Source: Pseudomonas sp. FEN (GTDB lineage Bacteria; Pseudomonadota; Gammaproteobacteria; Pseudomonadales; Pseudomonadaceae). From it: a stretch of 64,000 nucleotides of DNA. Of the stretch, positions 9,013 through 18,738 are shown in pieces; within the stretch, counting starts at the first letter, position 1, and the number at the start of each line of letters is the position of its first letter. A program made the position numbers and the translations under genes. Below the pieces are notes generated by a model. That model was not told the DNA's origin. It saw only the letters and a program-made list of their open reading frames with translations, and ran no database searches. The stretch lies in contig NZ_CAJFDC010000007.1 of the NCBI RefSeq assembly GCF_904067045.1, forward strand, positions 512,491 to 576,490, in the 5' to 3' direction.

Positions 9013-10825
9013 ATGGCCACTAAACCAGTTAAAAAACCTGTCGACAAAGCTGAGCCAAAAGCTGAGGTAGCACCGAGAGCAAGGCTGCACAAGTTAGTAA
9101 TCTCTAACTTCAGAGCCATAGGAAAAAAACCGGTAACTATCGAGCTAGATGATATCGTCGTACTCGTCGGCCCTAACAACGCGGGAAAAAGCTCAGTCTT
9201 AAGAGCGTACGAAGTAGTCATGCAATCAGGGAAGCTAGGCGAGTTAACAATCGAAGACTTTCCTAACGCAAAAATCCCCGACCCCGAAGACGTTCTATCC
9301 TACCCAACTATCGAACTAGAAACCGTACTGTACGAAAACAGTAAATTTCCAGCCCAGCAATGGATGGACGTAAAAGAAAACGGTGATCGGCACGTACGTG
9401 AGCGCTGGATTGGAAAGACATTGGAAAACCTGAAAAGCGTGGATTCGACACGACTAAAAATGCTTGGGACGAAAATCACGGCCCGTGGGGTGCCGCAGCA
9501 GTTGCTCAAATTAATCGACCAGAAACTCATAGAATAGAAGCATTTGACGACCCACAAAAACAAGGCGTGGAAATTGTTTCACTACTACAAGAAGCAATCA
9601 AAGAAAAAATAAAAGAAGTAAGCTGTAAAAAAGCGAAGAACAAGAAGAAAAAAGCCAATACGAATTACTACTACAGTCCGTAGGAACGCTTCAAATACAA
9701 GTTGCCAAAGACGCAGTCACAGCGATACAAGACGTACAAGAAAGTCTCAACAAATCGATCTCGGATGTATTTCCAGGCTATTCCATCACCCTTGACGCTA
9801 GACCTGAAGACGACCTGGAAAAGGTTCTAAATTTCTTCAAATCGCTACCACTGCTTAGAATGGGACCTACAGACGGCCATCAATCCACTTTAGAACATCA
9901 AGGTAGTGGTGCTCGCCGCACGCTGTTGTGGACAGCGCTTCGTATTCTTGCGGAGCACAAACGGACAAAAAATGATAAATCTGACTTAGCAGAACGGCCA
10001 CATGTCCTTCTTCTGGACGAGCCTGAAATGTGCTTGCATCCGAGCGCGATTCGAGATGCCTGCAATGTTCTCTATTCACTCCCACTGTCAGGTAAGTGGC
10101 AAGTCATGGTCACTACGCACTCCCCCGTATTCATCGATCTGTCCCGAAACAACACATCGATTGTACGAGTCGAGCGCGAGATTGGCGGAGACGTATCAGG
10201 AACCACAATATTCCGGCCTGAGAAAGTTAATTTAAGCGACGAAGACAGGGAGGAACTAAAGCTCTTAAATATGTACGACCCTTTCGTAGCCGAGTTCTTT
10301 TTTGGAGGAAAAACAATTGTCGTTGAAGGTGATACGGAGCATTCTGCATTTAAGGAAATAATCGACTCCAACAAGGCATTGTTCGGTGATATACATGTCG
10401 TCCGAGCCAGGGGAAAATATACAATTGTTGCGCTTTGTAAAATCCTCAATCAGTTCGGCAGCCCGTATGCCGTATTGCACGACTCTGACAAAAAAACAAT
10501 CACAACAAAAAAAGGAAAAATACGGGCAAACTCCGCCTGGCCCGCAAACGAACAGATACTGAATATCGTTGCTGCAGCACCAAACAAAAGCGCGACGCTG
10601 GTTGCCTCAGTACCGAATTTTGAAGAAGCCATGTTTGGAGAGCCTGCTGATGGTGAGAAACCATATGGAGCTTGGGAAAAAGTCAGAAAAGACGACGACG
10701 TTAGAAAAAAGGTCACGGACCTTCTAATGTTCTTAGGTAAAATTGGTGGGCAGCTTCCGCCTGGCACCTTGCAATGGTCCAATATTGAAGACCTGAGCAA
10801 AGCAGTTGAAGCAGTAGCTGAGTAA
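9013..10825 (+). pseudogene. OLD-family ATP-dependent nuclease, two frame breaks
   Basis: Restoring one base at two places gives a 604-residue protein of the OLD (overcoming lysogenization defect) family. The N-terminal ABC-type ATPase has the Walker A loop GPNNAGKSS near residue 55. The later part has the ABC signature region QGSGARRTLLWTALR, Walker B HVLLLDEPEM, and then the TOPRIM nuclease domain starting at TIVVEGDTEHSAF with a later VLHDSD. The first break is at GGG 9466-9468 and the second at the A6 run 9627-9632; both need one added base. OLD nucleases act in phage defence or DNA repair. No UvrD helicase gene is next to it, so it is not a Gabija pair. It could be an intact gene with sequencing errors. 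Confidence 0.75.
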
Positions 10826-10835
10826 CGGAAAAAAT

Positions 10836-10864
10836 CCGTAGCCCAATTTAGCTTGTGGCTACGG
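10836..10864 (+). terminator. Hairpin after OLD nuclease gene
   Basis: CCGTAGCC (10836-10843) pairs with GGCTACGG (10857-10864) eleven bases past the stop codon. No T-run follows, so termination is uncertain. Confidence 0.45.
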
Positions 10865-11303
10865 ACGCCGCCGCGAATTAGAGCCGAGCCCCAAGCGTCG
10901 CAAGAGTCGAATCGAAAGCTTGCCACTCGCTACAGATTGAATGTGAAAGCTGTGATCTGCAAAGCCTGGACTCTGCCTCCAGAACACCTCAAAATTAATC
11001 CGCACCACCTCATTCCGGAATCGCACACCTAGAAAAAGGATCGAGGACAACCAATTACATGTCGCTTCCGAATGGGGGGACAAATGGGGGGACAAAATAT
11101 AGAAACCCCGTAAACCCCAGAAAAACATGGCTACTACCAGATAATAACGCCGCCCACAAGCCGGCTTTTTAATGCCTGTTTGAAAGGTATTCTATCCTCT
11201 GAAATCCGCTGTGGATGCGTCATCACCTACCAGTTCGCGCTCAATCTGCTCGATACTCGGCAAACGCACGCACGTACATAAAACGCCGCCGGTGGCGCGC
11301 TCA
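10865..11303. other. Likely edge of the accessory region
   Basis: No gene is seen. A tandem 12-bp repeat lies at 11073-11096, followed by AAACCCCGTAAACCCCAG. Base composition changes here from the AT-richer island to the GC-rich kinase gene. Such G-run repeats occur near integrase attachment sites in my memory, but no integrase gene or tRNA is visible, so this is only a suggestion. Confidence 0.35.
11073..11096. repeat. Tandem 12-bp repeat TGGGGGGACAAA
   Basis: Two perfect copies lie at 11073-11084 and 11085-11096 in the non-coding stretch between the OLD gene and the hybrid kinase gene. Confidence 0.8.
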
Positions 11304-14300
11304 TCACCCATCCTGCGCGGCAGCAACGGGAATATCGAGGGTGAAGGTTGCGCCCTGCCCAGCTCCGCCGCTGTGCACAGTCAAGCTACCGCCCATTTCC
11401 TGCGCGGCCAGCGCGCAGCTGTGCAGGCCGAAACCATGTCCGTTCTTGCGCGTGGTGAAGCCATGCGAGAAGACGCGAGCCAGGTTCTCCGGCGTAATCC
11501 CGTCGCCGTTGTCGGCCACCGTGATGCGCAATACCGGCCCGTCGGCGAGGGCGGCGCCGAGCGTGATGCTCGGGCGGCGATCGACCACGTCGCCCAATGC
11601 CTGCCTGGCGTTGCGGATCAGGTTCAGCAGAATCTGCAGTATCCGGTGCCGGTCCAGCGGCAGCAGGGGCAAGTCGGCAATCTCCTTGATCACCGTCACC
11701 TCGTGCTGCGCCAGTAATCCAGCACTCATGCGCAAGGCATCATCGATCAACTCGAGGACCGGTACTGTCTCGACGACACTGACGGCAACGGCATAGGACT
11801 GCTGGGCAGCGACGATGGTCTTGATATGGTTGATGCCCTTGGTCAGTTGCTCCAGCTCTTCAACAATACCCTGCTGCTCTGCCGTCACCACCTCCGCCAA
11901 CCTGAGCAGGTATTCGGGCAGCATCTTTCCTTTCTGGTCTCGGGTAAGAAAATCGCTCAGGTCATGGACGTGTTCATTCATCATATGAGCCACCTTGGTC
12001 AGTCCCGGCACCTTGGAGGCGCGCACCTGGCTACTGATCATATCGGCCGAGACATTCACGCTGTTGAGTACGTTGCCGATGTTGTGCAGCACATTAGTGG
12101 CGATTTCGGCCATGCCAGCCTGGCGGGATTTTGCATGCAGTTCGGTCTGTATCTGGCTCATGCGTAGCGCCGCGCGTACGCGAGCCTTGAGCTCCAGCGG
12201 CGAGAAGGGCTTGGCAATATAGTCGTCGGCGCCACTCTCCAGTCCGGAAACGCTGGCCTCGCCGCCGCCGCGGGCGGTCAACAGGATCACGGGTAAATGG
12301 GCGAAACCCGCGCTGGACTTGATTCTGGCTGTCAGACCAAAGCCGTCGAGCTCCGGCATCATCACATCCGAGAGAACGACATCGATGGGGCGACGCTGCA
12401 GGAGTGCCCAGGCCTGCTCTCCATCAGCCGCGGTGGCGACAATGTAGTCGTTGTGCAGGAGTTCGCTGAGGTAGCTGAGCATTTCCGGACTGTCGTCTAC
12501 CACTAGCACCCTGGAGCGCGCGACGTGTTCCAGGGGCTGCCCCTCGCCCGCCCCCTCCGGCGAAGGTCGGTCGTTGCTACTGCCTGGCTGGCCGTCGTCG
12601 AAACGCAGGTGACGTTGCTCGGTACTGCTCGTTGTGTTCAGTGACGCTCGCTCGTGCATATTGCTGGCGTCGGTCGGTACGGTGTTTTGCTCCGTCCCCA
12701 GCGGAAGTCGAACAAAGAAGCACGAACCCCGCCCAGGCTCGCTGCTGACGCCGACCTCACCGCCCATCAGTTCGGCCAGATCCTTGACCAGGGCAAGACC
12801 GATGCCTGTGCCGCTGTAGTGGCGCGTGGCGGAATTGTCGATCTGGGAAAAACGCTGGAACAGCAGCGGTAGTTTGTCAGGCGCGATGCCAATGCCCGAG
12901 TCCTGCACCGCGAGTTCAAAACGCTCGCCATCGAGCGGAGTCACTGCCAGGTGCACGGTGCCGCCAGCGGGGGTGAACTTGATCGCATTGCTCACCAGGT
13001 TGAGAAGAATTTTCTCGAAGTGCCGGGGGTCCAGAAACACCGTGCCGAGCGCCGGATCGATGTACCAGGTCAAGGTGCAGCCTTTGCCCTCGGCCACCAT
13101 GGCGGCATCGTCGGCCAGCACGCCAACCGTCTTGTTCAAGTCAACTTGCGTCGGCAACAACTCAAATTTGCCCGCTTCGGCCTTGGAGAAGTCGAGAATG
13201 TCGTTCACTCGGTTCATCAAGCGCAGAGCGTTACGCTGGACCCGGTCGAGCTGCCCATGCCAGTCCGCCGGCGGGGCGCTCGCCGCCGTGAGCTGCTCCA
13301 GGGGGGCGAGAATGAGGGTCAGCGGGGTGCGCAGTTCGTGGCTGACCGTGGCGACGAAATCGCTCTTTGCCTGGTTCGCCGCCTCGGCCTGGTTGCGCGC
13401 CTGAATGAGTTCGACAGCCTGCGCCTCCAGCACCTCGGTCTGCTGGTGCAGCGTATCGGTCCGTTCGGCGACCATTCTCTCCAAAGAGGCCTGGACCTGC
13501 TGTCGTTCGGCCTCGGCCTCGGCCTCCAGCACCTGGATACGCAGGGCGTTCTCCTGGAACACCCGGACGGCGCGGGTCATGATCCCAATCTCGTCGCCGC
13601 GTTCGGCGCTGGCGATCTCGGCGTTCAGGTCGCCGGCCGCAAGCCGGCGCATGACCGAGGCCAGGACCACGATGGGCCGCGCGACAAACCGCGAGGTGCT
13701 CCAGGCGATGGCGCCCGCCAGCAGGATGGCGATGGTGCCTGCGATCACCGTCGCAAGCATGCCGCGATCATTGTGCAGCATGGCGTCGGAGCGCGCTTCG
13801 CCAGCGAAGCGCGCGACCAGTTGACCGGCACTTCGTGCTTCGTTGCGCACCTGGTCGCGCGCGGCGCTCAAAGAATTGCTCGCCTGATGGAACTTGACGA
13901 ATGCCGCCCGGTAGCCGGCAATCTGCTCGTAGACCGAGAGGGGCGCAGCTTGGGTTTGCAGTCCTCCGGGCGAGGGGAGAACACGGGAGAGACGGGAGAG
14001 CTCATCGAGGAGGTCGCCGACGGAGCCGGCAACCTCGGCCGATGGTGACAGGCGGAACGACAAGGTCTGCGCCTCCAGGGTAGCGACGCGCTCGGCGAAA
14101 CGCTTGGACAACGCGGAGGCATTGTGCAACAAACCGGTTGCTGCCTGGATGTCGGTTGCGTCATGGGCCACGTGTTCGCCCACTTCGCCCACCATCGCCT
14201 CGAGGTGCTCGAGCGTATCTCCGACGCTAGTGAGATGCTGCAAGGCCTCGCTTCCCCGGAGCCTGGGCGCTTCGCCAAGGTGCTCGACCGCCAGCCTGGC

Positions 14301-15023
14301 CGCGGCGACCGCAGCGGCCAGCTGGTCCAGGGTCTCTCCCGCCTGCGACGCGTCCATCACCTCACGCAATTGCTCGACCACGGGCGGGAGGGCCGCGCAG
14401 GCGTTGCGCGCCACGCTGGCGGCGCCCTCATCACCGGTCGCCAACACCTTGGCCACATTGGCGATGACGATCCGTTCGCCGTTACGCAGGATATCCAGGA
14501 TGCGATGGGCGCTTTCGATGTTGCTCACCCGCGCCTCGTGGTCGGCGACGCGCGAGTCAAGCCTCTTCAGCCCATCGGCGATGCCCTGTTCGACAAGGAT
14601 CGTCGCCTCTCGCATCCGGCCATAATGGACGGTCATGTTTTCCGTTTCGCCATCCATGGTCAGGGTCGCCGCCCGTAAAGTGGCGATCGCTTCGGCAAGT
14701 CGCTCCAGACTGCCCTTGAGCGATTCCGCCTCCGCCGCTGGAATGGCGGTGAGGCCGGCTATGGCGGTCGCCACCATCGCTTCGGCCTGGGACAGGCTTT
14801 CCTGGTCGCGGGTGGCAATAAAGTTTTCCACCCGCCCGGTGGCCGCGTTGACCGAGGCCAGGATCTCCGCGGAATGGCTGGCGGAATCCACCGCACGCTC
14901 CATGCCCCGCAGCCCGTAGAGGTCCACCAGCGAGACCGTCAGCATCAGGAGCACCAGTGCGGCGACCGCCAGCCCGATCCTGACGGCAATAGGCCGGTCC
15001 CTGGCGGGTTTGAATGCCAACAT
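11304..15023 (-). CDS. Hybrid sensor histidine kinase with two ATPase modules
   Basis: A 1239-residue inner-membrane kinase. The order is: TM1 (about 14-36), a long helical periplasmic sensor (about 37-420), TM2 (about 424-445), HAMP (about 446-500), a coiled coil, HisKA with HELRTPLTLILAPLEQL (His near 562), HATPase (N-box LLNLVSNAIKF near 680, GTGIGLALVKDL near 740), a receiver (VLVVDDSPEML, phospho-Asp in VLSDVMMPELDG near 886, Lys in IAKPFSP), then a second kinase-like module. That last part has a variant H-box LHNIGNVLNSV near 980 and its own ATPase motifs (ILLNLIRNARQAL, GHGFGLHSCALAAQEMGG). The binding-protein gene ends 24 bases upstream, so the sensor domain probably reads that protein. 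Confidence 0.9.
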   Translation of the reverse strand: MLAFKPARDRPIAVRIGLAVAALVLLMLTVSLVDLYGLRGMERAVDSASHSAEILASVNAATGRVENFIATRDQESLSQAEAMVATAIAGLTAIPAAEAESLKGSLERLAEAIATLRAATLTMDGETENMTVHYGRMREATILVEQGIADGLKRLDSRVADHEARVSNIESAHRILDILRNGERIVIANVAKVLATGDEGAASVARNACAALPPVVEQLREVMDASQAGETLDQLAAAVAAARLAVEHLGEAPRLRGSEALQHLTSVGDTLEHLEAMVGEVGEHVAHDATDIQAATGLLHNASALSKRFAERVATLEAQTLSFRLSPSAEVAGSVGDLLDELSRLSRVLPSPGGLQTQAAPLSVYEQIAGYRAAFVKFHQASNSLSAARDQVRNEARSAGQLVARFAGEARSDAMLHNDRGMLATVIAGTIAILLAGAIAWSTSRFVARPIVVLASVMRRLAAGDLNAEIASAERGDEIGIMTRAVRVFQENALRIQVLEAEAEAERQQVQASLERMVAERTDTLHQQTEVLEAQAVELIQARNQAEAANQAKSDFVATVSHELRTPLTLILAPLEQLTAASAPPADWHGQLDRVQRNALRLMNRVNDILDFSKAEAGKFELLPTQVDLNKTVGVLADDAAMVAEGKGCTLTWYIDPALGTVFLDPRHFEKILLNLVSNAIKFTPAGGTVHLAVTPLDGERFELAVQDSGIGIAPDKLPLLFQRFSQIDNSATRHYSGTGIGLALVKDLAELMGGEVGVSSEPGRGSCFFVRLPLGTEQNTVPTDASNMHERASLNTTSSTEQRHLRFDDGQPGSSNDRPSPEGAGEGQPLEHVARSRVLVVDDSPEMLSYLSELLHNDYIVATAADGEQAWALLQRRPIDVVLSDVMMPELDGFGLTARIKSSAGFAHLPVILLTARGGGEASVSGLESGADDYIAKPFSPLELKARVRAALRMSQIQTELHAKSRQAGMAEIATNVLHNIGNVLNSVNVSADMISSQVRASKVPGLTKVAHMMNEHVHDLSDFLTRDQKGKMLPEYLLRLAEVVTAEQQGIVEELEQLTKGINHIKTIVAAQQSYAVAVSVVETVPVLELIDDALRMSAGLLAQHEVTVIKEIADLPLLPLDRHRILQILLNLIRNARQALGDVVDRRPSITLGAALADGPVLRITVADNGDGITPENLARVFSHGFTTRKNGHGFGLHSCALAAQEMGGSLTVHSGGAGQGATFTLDIPVAAAQDG

Positions 15024-15047
15024 GCGGCCTCGCCTCCCCGCTCCCCG

Positions 15048-16142
15048 TTACGGCTTCGCGGCCTTCGGCAGAGGCGTCGGCGTAGGGTTGATGGCAGCGT
15101 CGATCATCGCCACGACGGAGGCTTGGCTGTAGGAGGGATTGGCGGCGGCGCCCACCGGCATGGTGGCGAGCCAGGTATCCAGGTCTTTCGCATCGATGCG
15201 TACCAGCGGCACCTCGACGAACTTCGGCACCTGCTTGCCCGCCAGAATCTGCTGAGCCACCCAGAAACCCACCTGGGAGACGCTCGGGGAGGCAGAAACC
15301 GAGACGGTCTCGTAGCCGTTGGCATCGCGTTCCTGTTTCCACAGGGCGAGTTCGTCCTGACGGTTACCCATCACAATGATCGGCAAGGGGCGTCCCGCCG
15401 CCTTGAACGCCATGGCCGCGCCATAACCATCGCCCCCCTGAGTAGCGACGGCATCGATGCCGGGCAGCGACGGCAGCGCCAGCGCCACCTCCTTGCGCGC
15501 GACGGAAGCCGTCCAGTTCCCGTACACGGTCTTGGCGAACTTCAGGCCCGGATAGTCGCCAGCAGCCTTGTGAATACCGTCGCTGATGTTCTGATCGGTG
15601 GCGTCGCCGGCAATGCCGCGGATCTCCAGCAGTGTGCCGTTCCCCTTGAGGCGCTCGGCGATATAGTCCATTTCCACGCGGCCCATCGCGGACCAGTTGT
15701 AGTCCACCGTATAGACGCAGCGTTCGGTCACCAGGCTGGCCATGACCACCACCACGATGCCAGCATTACAGGCATCCTGGATCACCCCGTTGAGGGCCGT
15801 GTCGGACGCGGCCAGGATGACGATGGCGTTGACGCCCTGGACGATCATGTCCTGGATATGGGCTGCCTGTTCCGTCGCCGAGTTGTTGGCACTGACCACC
15901 GGTGCCTCCTGGATCAAGCCATCTTTTTGCGCTTGGGCCGCAACCTCCTGCCAGTTGCGCACCATCACCTTGCGAAAATCGCTGCCCGCGTAGGAGTTGC
16001 TGAAGGCGATGCGTTTGCTTGCGGTAGAGCCATTGGCGATGCCGCCGTCGGCAGCCTGGGCCGTAATGGCGGCAAGCATCGCCAGCCCGGTCAGGCTGCC
16101 GACGAAGCGACGCAAGATTTTGTCGATCGATTTAGCGTTCAT
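15048..16142 (-). CDS. Periplasmic sugar-type substrate-binding protein
   Basis: A 364-residue type I periplasmic binding protein (Peripl_BP_4 family). A signal peptide (LTGLAMLAAITAQAADGG) is followed by IAFSNSYAGSDFRKVMVRNW, the two-lobed fold with SANNSATEQAAHIQDMIVQG, and EIRGIAGDATDQNISDG. ATG 16142 is chosen over ATG 16154 because GGAG lies six bases before it. No permease or ATPase gene is beside it; the partner is the hybrid kinase gene 24 bases downstream. By analogy with LuxP-LuxQ and ChvE-VirA, it may act as a ligand sensor rather than a transporter part. The ligand is probably a sugar but cannot be read. Confidence 0.85.
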   Translation of the reverse strand: MNAKSIDKILRRFVGSLTGLAMLAAITAQAADGGIANGSTASKRIAFSNSYAGSDFRKVMVRNWQEVAAQAQKDGLIQEAPVVSANNSATEQAAHIQDMIVQGVNAIVILAASDTALNGVIQDACNAGIVVVVMASLVTERCVYTVDYNWSAMGRVEMDYIAERLKGNGTLLEIRGIAGDATDQNISDGIHKAAGDYPGLKFAKTVYGNWTASVARKEVALALPSLPGIDAVATQGGDGYGAAMAFKAAGRPLPIIVMGNRQDELALWKQERDANGYETVSVSASPSVSQVGFWVAQQILAGKQVPKFVEVPLVRIDAKDLDTWLATMPVGAAANPSYSQASVVAMIDAAINPTPTPLPKAAKP

Positions 16143-16321
16143 GCTGTTCTCCATCGGGCTTGGGATTTACCACCGGCACCTGCCGGCAGCCTTGAGCGAC
16201 TGCTTGAACCGGTTTGAAGAAGGTCGCTCTTCGATCTCTGGAATTGCAGCGTCAGCAGGGGATCGGCACAAACCCTTACCATCAATGATGGTACGGCCCG
16301 CTGGCCAGGTCCCGGGAGACG

Positions 16322-16819
16322 CTATCGATAAAGGCAATGGGGTATAGCTGGATATGAAGCGCTAAATACATAGGGACTCCTTCCTGGACGGCCGACAACT
16401 GGAAAAAGTACAGTGCTTACATTAGCGCTGAGCATAGTCTCAACGCTCCCGCCTCGTTGGGAAAATGACGTCAACCTGGATTCTTTCCGCAAATAGTGGA
16501 TGGCCCGTGTACCGAAGTGCTCGGCGTTGAGCGGCAGGCAGGCGTGACTATTGTTCTCGCGGACTGCCAGCGAATGCGGGTTGTCGCCGGGCAGCTTGAT
16601 CCCGTCCGTGGCGGCCTCAAGGGAAATCCTGGCCATGACTTTGTGCTCGGATTCAGTCGAAATCAGCGTCAGGAACGGTGGCTCGTCGGCATTGTTGGCG
16701 ACAATCACAATTTGGGCCTGCGGATCGGAGGCTATCTCGTCAACTCGGAATTTTCCGCCGGTGGAATCAGCGACTCACGGGCAAGATCGGAGTGCGGTTT
16801 GACCAGGTGTATCGCTCAT
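16322..16819 (-). pseudogene. Decayed small gene with an in-frame stop
   Basis: From ATG 16819 the frame reads MSDTPGQTALRSCP, meets TGA, then stays open for 150 codons in the same frame (VADSTGGKFRVDEIASDPQA and later ARISLEAATDGIKLPGDNPH). The part after the stop looks like real protein for about 100 residues and then loses that character. It lies between the immunity gene and the binding-protein gene. I do not recognise the family. It may be a nonsense-mutated gene, or chance. Confidence 0.3.
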
Positions 16820-16879
16820 GCCTTTATCTCTCGTGTTTTTTGGTTCAGCCTTCGCGATGTATACCGTCACTTTCATGAC

Positions 16880-17332
16880 TCAGGCCTTACACAAAGTGAC
16901 ATAGACCTCACCAAGTTCCTCCTCGAATAAAACTTTGGAAATAAACCCCGATTCGGGAAACTCTCGAGCTAGCGTGGCATTCCAACAATCACTGATAACA
17001 TTTGAAAGTGCACCCGCCTCCTCATAGGACATGTCCTCGAAGAGAGCCGTAATCTCCACTAAATTTAGCCAACTGGCGATTTCCGAGCTTATCTGCCCCT
17101 GAGCAACGCATTCTTGATAGCGATCACTATCAAAATTTTCCTCTATAAAATAGCTCCCATCTTTTACAAAAATAGTCGGATGAAACAGCTTGCTAAAAAA
17201 CAGATAAAAATCATTACTTATGGCGTTAGTCCTCATCACCATATAAAGATATTCGAATTTCGAGAGACTTCGCCCCTCATTGGCTTTCAAAAAAGCCCCA
17301 TACCCCTGGGTGTCTTTCTGTTCATCCGTCAC
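16880..17332 (-). CDS. Probable immunity protein
   Basis: A 150-residue acidic, helical cytosolic protein without a signal peptide (FEYLYMVMRTNAISNDFYLF, later WLNLVEITALFEDMSYEEAG). Its GTG start at 17332 overlaps the TGA of the toxin gene by four bases (GTGA), so the two are translationally coupled. A small acidic protein right behind a polymorphic toxin is the usual place for the cognate immunity protein, and this is the basis of the call. No named immunity family is recognised. GC is lower than in the flanking core genes. Confidence 0.65.
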   Translation of the reverse strand: MTDEQKDTQGYGAFLKANEGRSLSKFEYLYMVMRTNAISNDFYLFFSKLFHPTIFVKDGSYFIEENFDSDRYQECVAQGQISSEIASWLNLVEITALFEDMSYEEAGALSNVISDCWNATLAREFPESGFISKVLFEEELGEVYVTLCKA

Positions 17333-18738
17333 TTGGGAAACTCCTCCGGCTTTACAGCACGTACTTGCGGGCCACCTGGGTAACTCTTTCCACTGGGGGA
17401 CACATTGAGTTCATTAAACTTCACGTTCGGACGCGGGATTCCACCATGCTCCTTTCCCGATCCACGGTACTGCTTATAGGTCCCATCACCGTAGTGAGTC
17501 GTATATTGTCCCTCTCGGCCTGGTCGTTCAACGATAGAGTGAGGTTCGTCCACCAGTGGTTTAGGCGGCGCGTTACGCGCTTTTTTTGATTTCTGAAACG
17601 CCGCCTCAACGTCCTTTCTAGTCACAGGCTCGGGCGTTATTTGCTTTGGTCGCTCAACCTCAACAATCTGCGCTCCGGCGCCCTTCCCGTCTGCTCGCCC
17701 CGCGTTCTTGATCCTGGCGTTCCGGAGGCTCTGACCGAGTCCTCGCAACCTCTGTCCCAAACGCTGGACCAAGGGCAGTAACCGCACTGAAGCCGCTACC
17801 CCGACGCCACCAGTAAACAGCACCAGTAATGCCGCAAGCACAATCTCGAAAACGGCCCCACCGCTGAACTCCGCAACTTCCTCATGATTCTGGGCCTGCG
17901 CATAGTCGGCCACGAAGCGAGCCAGCATCTCCCTGCTCGGCCCATCCTCAGCGATAAAACATGCTAGTTCATAAGCCTCTGCCACTTGCTCGCGACTAAT
18001 ATTGCTGGGATCAAAGCCGAAAGCCTCGATCAGCTCACGGTGCCGCTCAACTGAAAAGTTATTCCGGAAGGTGGCAATCCAGCGAGCGCCATTGGAGGTA
18101 TCGGCATTCCACGCAGCGACTACGACATTGGAAAAATAGGTTACGGGATTGATCAGATCGCCATATTCCTTGAGGCTTTTGACCAATCCCCAGGCGCCAT
18201 AAAGCGCGCCCTTGCCAATGGCTAGGTGGGTATGGAACGCGTTGGCAAAAAAGCTGCGTTCATCCTGAAGGGCCTGCAGCACCGCCGCTTCGGCACGTTC
18301 CGCTTCGAGAATCGCCTCCAACGCGGCCTGCACCTCGGCACGGCTGCGGAGCACCACCTCTTCGGTGTCGACATCCCCCAGCATCTGCGCCTGATAAGGC
18401 CCATCGGGAATGCTGCCGACAAACCGACTGTACTCATCCAACCGAGTCCGAATGGGATCACCGTTGGCGGGAGTCAGCACGCAAGGCAGATCACACCCCA
18501 ATCCTTCGCCGTTATCCCAGATGAACTTCAAACCGATATGGCAGGTGCTGGGCGCTGTCTCGCGCTCAATGGTCCGCTTTGGTTGACTGTAGAAGTCACC
18601 GTTATAGGGCGCTGGAGACTGCGCGCGACGCTCGGGATTGCGCGGTGGCAAAGGAATGCACGGGCCGGGCGTGGGCGAATAATTGCCCCTGGAATCGTAA
18701 TGGCCCACGGTTAACGAGATCCCTGTTTCAACGGTCAT
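17329..18738 (-). CDS. Polymorphic toxin, probable type VI secretion effector
   Basis: A 469-residue protein; ATG 18738 has AAGGAG three bases upstream. Residues 1-110 are proline- and cysteine-containing with no signal peptide. Residues about 130-270 are helical (ERAEAAVLQALQDERSFFAN, LIEAFGFDPSNISREQVAEA). Hydrophobic helices at about 290-320 (VFEIVLAALLVLFTGGVGVA) resemble the membrane-active middle of Pseudomonas type VI effectors. A basic linker leads to a C-terminal toxin tip of about 80 residues (HYGDGTYKQYRGSGKEHGG, IPRPNVKFNE), which looks to me like polymorphic toxin type 24. No Hcp, VgrG or PAAR gene is in the window. The following gene is the likely immunity gene. Confidence 0.7.
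   Translation of the reverse strand: MTVETGISLTVGHYDSRGNYSPTPGPCIPLPPRNPERRAQSPAPYNGDFYSQPKRTIERETAPSTCHIGLKFIWDNGEGLGCDLPCVLTPANGDPIRTRLDEYSRFVGSIPDGPYQAQMLGDVDTEEVVLRSRAEVQAALEAILEAERAEAAVLQALQDERSFFANAFHTHLAIGKGALYGAWGLVKSLKEYGDLINPVTYFSNVVVAAWNADTSNGARWIATFRNNFSVERHRELIEAFGFDPSNISREQVAEAYELACFIAEDGPSREMLARFVADYAQAQNHEEVAEFSGGAVFEIVLAALLVLFTGGVGVAASVRLLPLVQRLGQRLRGLGQSLRNARIKNAGRADGKGAGAQIVEVERPKQITPEPVTRKDVEAAFQKSKKARNAPPKPLVDEPHSIVERPGREGQYTTHYGDGTYKQYRGSGKEHGGIPRPNVKFNELNVSPSGKSYPGGPQVRAVKPEEFPK

Noticed and set aside
9013..10825. A Gabija defence system (GajA-GajB)
   Set aside because: The nuclease is OLD-like, but no UvrD-type helicase gene is next to it.
10859..11128. An 89-codon minus-strand frame past the OLD gene
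   Set aside because: It runs through a hairpin and tandem repeats and has no protein-like pattern.
16322..18738. A complete type VI secretion locus
   Set aside because: No Hcp, VgrG, PAAR or structural genes are present; only the effector and immunity candidates are.
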